Below, piece after piece: positions 45,961-55,899 of a stretch of DNA of 64,000 nucleotides. Position 1 is the stretch's first letter. Each line of letters starts with the position of its first letter. The notes below the pieces were generated by a model, which saw only the letters and a list, made by a program, of their open reading frames with translations, had not been told where the DNA came from and did not search any database. A program made the translations under genes and the position numbers. Source of the stretch: Tricholomella constricta (lineage: Eukaryota > Basidiomycota > Agaricomycetes > Agaricales > Lyophyllaceae); contig JAACJP010000065.1 of assembly GCA_013368375.1 (NCBI GenBank), forward strand, positions 1 to 64,000, written 5' to 3'.

Positions 45961-46445
45961 TGTTAGGGCGACCTCCGAGCAGAGCTTGGTCGTACTGGCA
46001 AAGGGGAATCCAATGTTATATTATGTACGATAGAGAGAACGTAAGTATGGCCTACCTGGCAGAGGGGAATCTAATGAGAATAGAGTAAAGGATTCCCCCA
46101 TGTCAGGAGGACGACTATATACGAGTATGGTACGTGAGGGCCGGTCCTCTGGGGTGTATGGTACGTAAATGGTATCGGATGGTCAGCGGTGCATGTATGT
46201 ACACGTTCCCGACGCTGTCCGATCCTCGTGGCTCAGGGTGCGGGCACGAGGTCGGGCAACCGATGTCGGGATGTCGGGATCGGGCACGCGCTGGAAGGGG
46301 GAGGTAGCGACAGGAAGATATAAGTATGTACGCCGACGCTTGGGGCAGAGCGTCGGGGTCGGGATTGCGATCGGTCAGGAGCGGTCGCATGAGTCGGGGA
46401 ACGGTCGGTGAGCATTGGAGGGTGCGGACGGGTGTTCCCCTAACA
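45961..46445 (-). repeat. LTR copy D
   Basis: TGTTAGGGCGACC to CCCCTAACA, same family and orientation as copies A and B. Flanking pentamers GTATC and TCACC do not match, so it is either an old solo LTR or a recombinant end. No gag follows on its downstream side. Confidence 0.85.
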
Positions 46446-46671
46446 TCACCCCCCCTTTTGAATTGCAACGACTTGGTGCAGGGTAGCGGTGGCGAAGACA
46501 GCCGGGGATAGTGTGAATATGCCACGAACATGGCGGGCAGCGTCAGGGTTGTCGCAGTGGAACTTTTGTACCAGATCGGGGCAGGTAGGGGCATTACAAT
46601 GTAGCGTGTCCTACTGTCCAGCGGGGCAATACATTGTACCGTACTTGACGGCACCAGCGGGGCCGCTGGAA

Positions 46672-46760
46672 TGCCAGCGGGGCCCCTACATGTAGCCGTT
46701 TGGCACGGTGCCAGCGGGGCCTCTACATGTAGCCGTTTGGCACGGGGTCAGCGGGCCCGC
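46672..46760. repeat. 37-bp minisatellite
   Basis: Units start at 46672, 46709 and 46746 (partial). The core is TGCCAGCGGGGCC followed by TACATGTAGCCGTTTGGCAC. Confidence 0.85.
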
Positions 46761-46815
46761 CAGTGGGTCTATATGGTACTGTGGAGTAGCGGGGTGGATA
46801 GGGGGGGGGTTGGTC

Positions 46816-47030
46816 GGACCTCCGCGGGTCTTTGTTTTTGGGGCACACCCAGCACTGCAGCAGGCCCAGCAGCGGGGGGTTGTTGACCACGCCTGGACCT
46901 CCGCGGGTCGTTGCTTTTGGGGCACACCCAGCACTGCAGCAGGCCCAGCAGCGGGGGGTTGTTGCCCACGCCTGGACCTCCGCGGGTCGTTGTTTTTGGG
47001 GTGCACCCAGCATTGTTGCGGGCCTGGAGT
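46816..47030. repeat. 79-bp minisatellite carrying CCGCGG in each unit
   Basis: Units begin at 46816, 46895 and 46974 with GGACCTCCGCGGGTC; the third is partial and diverged. It marks the left edge of module Y. Confidence 0.9.
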
Positions 47031-47552
47031 TTCCATGTCTGCAGGTCAATGCACATCTTCAATTGACATAGCGGAATATGCTGTGTCGAGGGTAGCGGGG
47101 AGCTTTGGGATTGTGCAAGTCCGCGGCCATAGTCATTAATTCGTGAAAATCGTGTTTCTTTGATTGCAAATGCACTACAGACATATTGGAAAGATGTGTG
47201 CATGTCCGCGGGGTATGTCCGTGGAGTCGATAGAGACCTTTTAGCACCGCCTTCACTTCTCCAGTCGTGTTTCTCAAAGAAATCCTTCATCACAGCATGC
47301 CCGCGGACAGCCGCGGCCATATTGCACACACTGCATGTAGTTGTGGTACGGTCCAAGCATGCGCTTTACAATGGGCATGCCCGCGGACATGCCTATTTAA
47401 TTTTAAATGCATCTTGTGAATGTCCGCGGAGCTTGATTTCTCATTGTAAATGCTCCACGCAAAATTTGGATGTCCACAGGGCTATCTGCGCAGCATGCAA
47501 AACATATGATATTTGTCTAGAAATTGCAAACAACTATGATTATCAACACTTC

Positions 47553-48100
47553 CTATTCATCACCCTCCTCAGGACCGTCAATCTCATCGCGCATGGTGCG
47601 GAATGCATTCAGAGCAGATTGCTCAGTCTCAAGTTTGGCAACCTCCACCAGGAAAAGCTGACGAGCCGCGGAGGCATATGACACATTGTAGAGTTGCTGA
47701 AATGCTTTGATTTCAGCGTGGAGACCAAGGATCTCTCGCTGAGTCAACGGCTAATGAATGACTGTTAGGTTTGTTAAAAAATTGCCAGTAAAGCATTTAC
47801 AGGGTCCGCGGGGATCATCACTGAACCGGAGGCTAGAGCATGGAAACCCCCATCCTTGTGCTTATGTGGCTGATCAAATAGGTAAGCCATGAAATACAAT
47901 ATCAGCAACTGCTCCACTTACCCCGGGGTCTGTCTTGGCCTTCTTCAACTCTTTCTCCTTGAGTGCCTCAGTGAGCAGCTTTTGCTCCGTAGAAGCAGCC
48001 AAAACCTGAGGCACAAGGTACTCATTGCCACTGGACTTGATTACAATATGTCCGCGGACCCCGCGGCGTTACTTTGAGTGGCTGGGTTGGCAGTGTTCAT
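47553..48100 (-). pseudogene. Module Y gene 0: homologue of module X gene 0
   Basis: ATG at 48100 (MNTANPATQSNAAGSADIL), then a stop and frame slip, then NEYLVPQVLAASTEQKLLTE up to a GTAAGT donor. A middle exon holds HKHKDGGFHALASGSVMIP and ends ADP at a GT donor. The last exon LTQREILGLHAEIKAFQQL ... NAFRTMRDEIDGPEEGDE ends at 47553. Both introns fall at the same places as in module X gene 0. Helical protein of unknown function, divergent from gene 1. Confidence 0.55.
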
Positions 48101-48368
48101 TTGTTTCAGTTTGGGTAGTGTCTGGACAAGGCCTGGGACAAGGCCTGGAAAAGTCTGTGATCTTAAAAACATCTGGGAAGGCCGAGCACGCGATAAGAAC
48201 CTGGCAAAACAATGGGGAACAATTTATAAGCCATAAGATTATATTTAGATACATCACGTGATTGTGTTGGGGTATAAAAAAATTCTCAAACTCTCTTCCG
48301 CTCTTCCACATCCGCCGCCGCGCCAATAACCTTTACCCCAACACCTCGGACGTCCGCGCACCATCAAC

Positions 48369-51300
48369 ATGTCCAGCAACACCATCCTCAACCAAATTGA
48401 TCAAGACATTGCCCAAGTTGTCAGTATCGGGGACATACGGGCCTTTGAGGATCTGTACCAGAGAGGAGTAAATTTTTTTTGGCTTGCTTACAATTAAATG
48501 TGTAATATTATTTTTCATTATAGAAACAAGTCTGGCGAGTAGCAAAAGCCAGCACCAATCCAGAGGTCATCAGAGCGCGGTAGGTGTCCCTCCTCGCCGC
48601 CACCATTGTCGACATTCAGGCCATCCGGTGATAGAGCTAGAAGGCCTGTAGGTGCTGTGCACAACAACAAAACAACTAACAACTATGGGGGGCGAGAAGT
48701 ATTAAAAGTTCCCAAACACGCAAGTGTGCAGGGTTTGTAAGTGTTGTTTGACGTAGTTAAAAGGCGATCCGACTTGTAAGTAGTCGAACCGACGGTGATA
48801 CGACGAAGGCGATGGGGTACGACGCTCCCAGATGGAACGGGTCGGCGACGCGACTTTCGGCGTCGGTCGTGCGACAACGAAACGAACGAGGTTAATACGG
48901 AGAACTCACGGGTTCGGGTGACGAATACAAGGCGACAGAGACGGCGGTTACGAGTTTTACGATGGCGGCGGCGGTTTATACGATGGTAACAGAGCAGAGA
49001 CGACAGAGACGATGGTTTTGAGCTATTCACTCTGAGTGTGAGGGAAGATACGGGCTGTAATTCACTGGGAGAAATGGGTACTACATGGGTATGTTTTATA
49101 CTGTGTGACCGACTCGCCTCTCGCAGGCTGGCGAGGCAGGTGTTTTACTGGTTTATTGAGACAAGCGTCGCCAAGCTTGGTACCACGCGGCGCTTTTTAG
49201 AGAGTGTGGCGCTCTTTGGCTCAGCAAAGGGGCTTTTGATCGGTTCGAGGCGTCGGGTCGGATGTGTGATCGGTGGCGGATTTGCGATCGGTAGTGGCTC
49301 TTGGAGGCGGAACTCCGTGGTGCGGCCGGATCCTCTCTGTGAATGGCTGGGCAAGGTGTTTCCTAGGGTAATTTCAAATCGGGTTTGGTTGTCGCCGGGT
49401 TGAGACCTTTCCGTGTGCCCAGGGAGGAGAACTGGCGTTTCAAGTTACTCTGTCTCTTGGTCGGTACGTCAGTCGTTTGGTCGTATTGTCGGTCATTTTG
49501 GTCGTATTGTCGGTCGGTCGGTCGTATTGTCGGTTGGTCGGTTTAGCGCTTCGGTCGTATTCGGGAGTGTGGTGGTTGTGGCACAGCGGTTGATGTCCGT
49601 ATTATGGGCTGGTTCTGTGCATAGCGCGGGACGGTGCTCATCACCGGCACGAGCCCGCCAACGTCGACAAGATCCTCGAGAGGCTGCGGAAGGCTGCGCG
49701 GGGACACCAGCAAGGCCAAACCTCGAGGGCCGCGGATGGCGCTGACCGGGCCGCGGCGTTGGCAAGGGAAAGGGCCGCGGAGGTGGCGAGGGAAAGAGCT
49801 GCAGAGGTCTCGAGGCAAGCGGCAGCAGAATTGGAGAGGGAGATGGCGGAAAGGGCCATGGAGCAGAAGAGGGTGAGGGAGGAAAAGAGGGCGAAGGCTG
49901 CGGAGGAGAAGCGGGCCAAAGCCTTGGAGGAGGCACGGGCCAGGGCCGCGGAGCAGATGCGGTTGAGGGCCGCGGAGGAAGCGCGGGCTGAGAGGGAGCT
50001 GGCCCGGTCACAGAAGAAGGCGCAAAGGGAACGGGAGAGGGCTGAGAGGGAGAGGGAGGAGCAGGAGGAGAGGGCCAGGAGGGCTAGGGAGGAGAAAGAA
50101 CAGGGCAAGGTGGACAAGGCCGCGGGGAAGCGCACAGGGGAGGTGGAGCGGGAGAAGGAGAGGCGGCAGAAGGAGACAGGAAAGGCGCGAGTTGAGCCCG
50201 CGGCGGACCCCGCGGGTGATTTGGAGTAGAAGGAGAGGCGGCGGAAGGAGAAGGGGAAGGGCAGGGCAACAGTGGGTGAGCCCGCGGCGGACCCCGCGGC
50301 CCCCAGTAAGTATTCTTTCTATTGATTGTAAATTAACTAATAACTTTACAGAAGTTCATTATATTCGGGCCACGGACCCTTTGAACAAAGGGGGGTCCTC
50401 CTTCGTGGATCTGGACAAGGCCGATGCAAGCGACGAGGAGGCCGCGGGTCCTGTGCCTGCAGGTCACAACCCTGCCCTCCACTACCCCCCCTGCGCTCGC
50501 TGCAGCATCAGAGGCATGAACTGCGAGCGACAGGGGGGCAAGGGTTTGACCTGCCTGGGATGTAAGCATGCAAAACAAAGTTGCATGTTTGCCTTCTGCT
50601 CGGAACCCCCCGCGGCACGGCCCAAGCCCAGGCCCAAGGCGAAGAAAACCCCCGTGTATGTCCCCTCAAGTGAGGAGGACAATGCGGGGCCCTCAAGTGA
50701 GTTTTTCTTCGTCTCTTTTGTTTTGTTTTGTTCACGGATTGAGTTTTTGAAGCCACCCGCGTCGCCCCAACCACACCCGCAGACGCCGCGGTGCTGTCTC
50801 AACTGGTTGCCGACAACGCAACCTTGATGGCAGCCATCGCCAGTATCGAGGTCACCCTGAGGGACATCCTCCAGCGGGAACCAGGGCTCGCAAGGAGGAG
50901 GTGCGGGAGGAGGAGGTGCGGCAGCTCCGGGAGGAGTATGAGGTATGCATCGCCCTGCTGGAGGCGAGCCTGGAGAAGCCGAGGGGTCTGTCCGTGGGAG
51001 CAGCGGCCGCGGTGATGTCCGCGGCCGAGTTCGAGATGGACTTGGAGATGCCCCCACCACCGACATCTCCCGCGGCAGAACCCCCGACAGCCGCCCCAAA
51101 CACCCCGGCCGCTTCTCCGCCACCAACGACCCCGCCACGGCCAACCCCGCCCCAGACCCCGCCGCCACAAACCCCACCCGCCCAGACGCCTGCCCCGACC
51201 CCGCCCCCTCAAACCCCGCGGCCTGAGACCCCACGGCCCAAAACCCCGCAGCCTGAAACCCCACGTGCCCCAGACTGGAGCCCCACTCGCCCCCTAGAGG

Positions 51301-51395
51301 ATGTGGATCAGGAGGAAGATCATCAAGGGCTGAAGCGCAAGGCCGCGGAGGATCCTGACGGGGAGGGGCCATCCAAGCGGCATCATGCTGACTAG
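48369..51395 (+). pseudogene. Module Y gene 1: coiled-coil / Cys-cluster protein
   Basis: Exon 48369-48467 encodes a 33-residue start (MSSNTILNQIDQDIAQVVSI...), and the next exon from 48524 (KQVWRVAKASTNPEVIRAR) hits a TAG. About 1 kb of unrelated sequence lies at roughly 48620-49620. The gene resumes with DKILERLRKAARGHQQGQ and a long Ala/Glu/Arg coiled coil (49740-50210), broken by TAG near 50228. The Cys cluster PPCARCSIRGMNCERQ plus LTCLGCKHAKQSCMF (50490-50600) gives C-x2-C-x6-C and C-x2-C-x5-C spacing. After introns come a helical part (QLVADNATLMAAIASIEVTL), a Pro/Thr/Gln-rich stretch and a basic tail ending at 51395. Same domain order as module X gene 1. Confidence 0.6.
48620..49620. 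other. About 1-kb insertion inside module Y gene 1
   Basis: Foreign to the coiled-coil gene: CGA/GGTCG-rich, with a run of GTCGGTCGGTCGTATT-type short repeats at 49480-49560. Ends near TGTAGGTGCTGTGCAC and GTTGTGGCACA give a TGT..ACA outline compatible with a solo LTR, but no target duplication was found. Limits approximate. Confidence 0.35.
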
Positions 51396-51602
51396 GTGAT
51401 GGGGGTTCTTGCATTACGTCGCCCCGCGGACATGTTTTTTGGTCAGACCGCGGACTTATTTTTTGTAATGCATATACACAACACATATTATAGCAAGGCC
51501 ATCTGTATATACCCTACTTAGAATTCAAAAGTATATACATCAATCTAAAATTGTACCATTTGTCATTGTGTGAAGCTACAAAATGTGAAGCTACAAAATA
51601 AA

Positions 51603-53706
51603 TTAGCGGCGCCTTGGCTTTGTTTTGTTGCCAACGCCCGCGGACTTTGATGTTGTGGCTCGAGTTGTGGCCCCAGTGCGTGTGCGGCTGCCCCTGGTAT
51701 TGGCACTGGCACCAAAGTCCGCGGCCTCGGCAAGCAGCAAATCCTGCTTTGATTTCTTCTGCTTAGTCAGTCCTTCAACACGCTTGCGCTTGCGTGTTGT
51801 CGGAGGCGAGGGCAGAGTTGGTGTACCAGGCAGAGAGGGAGTAGGAGTGTTGGGTGGCGGAGTTACCTCCTTAAGGAGCTGCATTGCAGTTGCCGGCACC
51901 ATGTACTGTGGCAACCCTTCACCAGGCCCATTGATGGGTGCCTGTGTCGGAAGTCCGCGGGCATTTAAGTGGTGCATGGTGGTTTCATCAATGATGACCA
52001 GGCCTTGATTGGTCATGGGGTCTGTTTCAAGGCTCTGTCTACCATGTCCGCGGGTCGGGTTCGGCAGCCCGCGGGGATGAGTCATTGATCTGTTATTTGG
52101 TGATGGACTCTGTTGGTCATTGGATTGGAGTTGATTTAGCCGGGGTTCGTGGGGTTCATTATCTGCAGCATTATCTTCTCGTTGGGTATGATTTTCCTGT
52201 CCGCGGTTCGCTATCCACTGATGGACTGGATTCATTGGGTGACGGACAGGGGTGGTTCTGATGACCACCTTCTAGGTCGGGCATTGAAATAAGGCTTTCA
52301 AAGGGGTCCGGAGCTGGTGCTTTTTTTTTTGCTCTTCTTCCGCCTTGCTTTCTTTACTGCTGCCGTGGCAGCCAAAGCTTCCTGGTCCTTGCGCGCTCCA
52401 TAGACCGCCTCTGTTCTCTCCTTTTGCTTGTTCAAGTAACTGGACCAGCGAAAGGTCTCTGAGGGTCCAAGCCTCTTCTGGCGAGAGCGCCAGAAGTCGA
52501 GCAAATCCCAGAGTTCATTTAATCGGAGGTTCCGCGGGTCTTGAATTCGGATGTCCGCGGGCACGTACTCCGCGGAGATGAACATTCCATTGTCCGCCTT
52601 TATGGAAGTGAATGGAGGGGATGAGTAGAGGTGTCCCGATGCTAGTTCTGTAAGGAAATTAGTATGGGTGGTCTAATATGACATTATCACATACTATAAT
52701 GATGTCTCAGGAATGCGCGGACCAGAAGCTCAAGGTCATCTTTGTTCTGTTGCACACCTTCTACCAACTCCGGTAGAATTGGAAAACCATCATTTTGTTG
52801 ATCCAGCTGTAGATCAGGACGTGGCTGAATTACTGTATCATTCTGATGCAGGGGGTCTGGTGCAATGGATTCTTGGAGGGAAAGGACATAATCCATAAGC
52901 TTTCTCTTGAAATCCTTCACCATGTGCGGAAAGGTATCAATGAAACCTTTACTGATCACCCCTGCATTTGCTGCAATGCTGTCGTGACTGCTCCGCGGCG
53001 GACATCAGCACAAGTCCGCGGAGTCCATGAATAACTCACGCCCGGACATTCAGTTGCCCATCTTGCCCTTTCTATACCACAAATGTAAGGGACAGCATGC
53101 CCATCTCTCGCCACCGGTTGAGATCCTCATTCTCCACTCGTTGAAAGCCCCGCTTATCTGCATTCCTAAGATAAGAGTGTGTCAACTGCGCAATGTCCGC
53201 GGGCGCCGCGGAGTTACTCACTTGCGCTGCTCCTCAGGAGGATAGCCCTTGGTGCTCCACTCACGGGCGGTGGCCTCTGCCTCTTGAAGTTGTTGTGGAG
53301 TAAGTTTATTCATCACCTGTGCCAAAGCTTTGGTGCGTTGCTGAAAGGCTGCGGGGGCCGATTCGTCGACCTCCTCGAGCCCCAGTATCTCTTTCAACTC
53401 TTCAGTAACCTTTAATTTACCCGATGACTGGTTGACCATTGGGTAGGGCCTCCAGTTGTTCCTTACCCAGTCTGCCAGTTTCTGTGTGCTGATCAGTGTG
53501 ATGACTCAGGGATACTCCCCAACCTGACAGACCGTGGTGGCAGACGCGGACTTCTTGTCGGTCTTTGGTTCTGTTCCCTTTGCCTTCCAGTAGTTGAATA
53601 TATCAACAAGGACTTTGTCCTTGAAAATGGCCGCCCTTTTGTTTCCTATTTGGGTCACAAAGGGTTGAACTCCGTGTTTGACAGTTGTCCCACAGTCCCG
53701 CATTTG
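51603..53706 (-). pseudogene. Module Y gene 2: long cargo protein (3' part)
   Basis: From 53706 downward: GVQPFVTQIGNKRAAIFKDK, LVDIFNYWKAKGTEP, a stop, then LKVTEELKEILGLEEVDESA and LQEAEATAREWSTKGYPPEE (to 53218). A CCGCGG-containing intron follows, then NADKRGFQRVENEDLNRWRE. The exon 52959-52687 holds FIDTFPHMVKDFKRKLMDYV and DGFPILPELVE. An intron at about 52640-52690 leads to AEYVPADIRIQDPRNLRLNE, LLDFWRSRQKRLG and a Lys-rich helix; after a slip near 52300 the tail INGPGEGLPQYMVPATAMQL ends at 51603. Blocks correspond one for one with module X gene 2. The REWSTKGYPPEEQRK-type motif is common in uncharacterised agaricomycete repeat-associated proteins. The 5' end lies beyond LINE L5, near 61204-61290. 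Confidence 0.6.
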
Positions 53707-53734
53707 GCAAAGAAGTTTTCCAGCTCTTGAACAA

Positions 53735-53890
53735 AGACCACCATCATGGTGGTCTAGCGTCTTGCCTCTCCGTGGCTCAAGAGACTAGTACCCTCCGGGG
53801 GAAGCTAAAAGACGTCTCCTCTCTTCGATGAGAGGAGAAATGAGCTCACAGTCAGTGAGCTCGACGCTAAGCCACCTAGGTGGAGCGTCG
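53735..53890 (+). promoter_or_regulatory. Cluster of perfect hairpins at the 5' end of LINE L5
   Basis: Four clear stems: AGACCACCA/TGGTGGTCT (53735-53755, 3-nt loop), TCTCCTCTC/GAGAGGAGA (53815-53838, 6-nt loop), GAGCTCAC/GTGAGCTC (53842-53862, 5-nt loop) and CGACGCT/AGCGTCG (53862-53890) enclosing the palindrome CCACCTAGGTGG. They occupy the first 170 nt of the predicted element RNA. Confidence 0.7.
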
Positions 53891-54401
53891 ATACCCTCTC
53901 GAAGTTGTCGCGACTCGGGGTAGCCACTGAGCACAATTTGACCACAAAACAAAACTCAGAAAACCCTCTACAAATCTGTGCATCGAGCACAACGTAGAAA
54001 CACCATCTATGTATCCTGATGAAGGAGAAACATATAAACCACTAAAACGAGCTACGGGAACTACTGGCCTGTAAAATAAAAATAAAAATAAAAACAAAGA
54101 TGGGGGCGAACCGGGAAACGGCACGCCAAGACCCGGTGTACCCAACCACTCGGCGAACACCTCCCTCACGATAAGCACCATCGTATACTGTCTACGACGG
54201 CCACCACCACAGGAAATCCTCAATCCCTTCCCCCACCCCGTACACCATGCGAACCGGGGACCGCGAAAACCTGACCCTCCCCTGAACAAAGACAAAGGGG
54301 ACGAGTCCTGCCACTGGCCTCGAGGTGAGCCCCTTTGTAACACAAAAAAAAAAAAAGAATAAAGACGCGTTCCACCCTTTAAGTCGAAGACTGCAGAAAC
54401 C

Positions 54402-55860
54402 ATGACTCGACAAGACCTCCCCATACACGGCAGCGAAGACGACAGCCATGACAACCGTCCTGCGAAGAAATCTCGCGGGATCAACGGAGAACCTGCAGTT
54501 ACAAGGACAGACAAAGAGGTACGCCCTGTGAAATCTCCTCTCAACAGTCTGTAACACCCCAGACATAGCGATCCAGAGCAGACGAGGGTGACGACGAAGA
54601 CCAGAGACCAGAGGAGGATACCATAGACGACCTCGATTCCTGCCCTAGGCGCCCTGAACCACGGAGGAAGATGCCAGACCCCTATGTCTACCCCAACGCC
54701 TACGACATGACGGACCTCCCTACCCACAGAGACGAAAATCCTGCCATACTATTGTCCTGTAACGGAACACTCCCCCACGCACCCGCACTCGCAGCCATGC
54801 CTTTCACACGGGCAGCTTTCCCTCGAATCGCTATACCACAAACACACCTTCTTAATAACCTCCACCTCACTATAACCGATGGCGTCGAAAAGAACCCCGA
54901 TAAGTACATTGCCATTGTCCCCTTCGGAGCTGGAAACCGCCTCTTTCGCGACAGCCCATACATCAACTCCGATATCCTTAAATTCATACAAAGCCTAGGA
55001 GTAGGGGAGGAAAGCCAGAAGCTATCTATCACCAAGCCTGCCCCTCGGAGCCGCCCAAACCAGAAGCGCGATTTCGAGAAGCCGTGGACCATGATCCTGG
55101 ATGGCGCCTCTTCGGAACTTCGCGAGTTCCTTCTCTGGCAGCAAACTTTCGCCGTCTCGAGGGAACTCGCTTTCCATGCTCTCCCCTTCGACAAGGATGC
55201 ACTGTCGTGGGTAATCATGAATATATCCGGCGACGCTGTTCAAGAAGGGGACGCGGCCAGGATAGACGCCCTAGGGATAATCAAGTCCACCCTGTGGCAC
55301 AACACCCGCTTCCGAACTACCATAAACCGTCTCACCCCTGCAAGCAGTGTATGGGGCCCAGGCTCCGTAAACGAACGTGTTGTAGCCGCCACCACATCTT
55401 TCGACCTTCGATATATCGATACCGAAGACGTAAACGGCCGCAAAGCACCCATCTGGCAACTCACCGGGAAGCCACTTACCGATGACCATAGAACCCACGC
55501 CGACTACCTCGACGTCATCCAAAACATCCCGTACTAGTCGGGTTTCCACCAACTCCTCATCGAGAAGAGAACCGTCGAATGCACGTGGTGCAAATCGAAT
55601 ACCCACCCTGCACACTCCTGCCCCTTCCCTAAGACCCCAGAATGGCTAGGCCCCATACCAGACAACGCTGACAGACACAGGAGACGCCTAGAAGGCATGG
55701 CCCAGGATTCTGGAGTGGCCGAAGCCGAGGCAGAGGCCGAGGTGGCAATGGACGAGGCTCCTCAGACGGAGAAGGGTGGACTCGTGTCTCCCACTCCAAG
55801 TAGACAAGGGCTAACGAATCTACAATACGTAGCAAATAGGCAACACACACATATGCATTA
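54402..55860 (+). pseudogene. LINE L5 ORF1 with CCHC knuckle
   Basis: An N-terminal piece from 54402 (MTRQDLPIHGSEDDSHDN) is out of frame with the main frame 54671-55537. The latter holds IAIVPFGAGNRLF, FEKPWTMILDGASSELREFL and LSWVIMNISGDAVQEGDAAR, blocks typical of Tad1-like ORF1 proteins of agaricomycetes. After TAG at 55535-55537 the same frame continues with the zinc knuckle CTWCKSNTHPAHSC (C-x2-C-x4-H-x4-C) and an acidic tail to about 55860. The product would bind LINE RNA. Confidence 0.8.
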
Positions 55861-55899
55861 GGCAACATACGCTGCCCTTCCAATCTCCAATTTCATACT

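Noticed and set aside
46672..47030. CRISPR array
   Set aside because: Units are contiguous tandem repeats without spacers and the genome is eukaryotic.
49493..50135. Minus-strand Ser/Pro/Ala frames opposite the module Y coiled coil
   Set aside because: Mirror of Glu/Arg/Ala codons; the plus-strand frame shares domain order with module X.
53876..54727. 283-codon minus-strand frame over the LINE L5 5' region
   Set aside because: Antisense of the LINE leader and ORF1 start; no motifs and it overlaps the hairpin leader.
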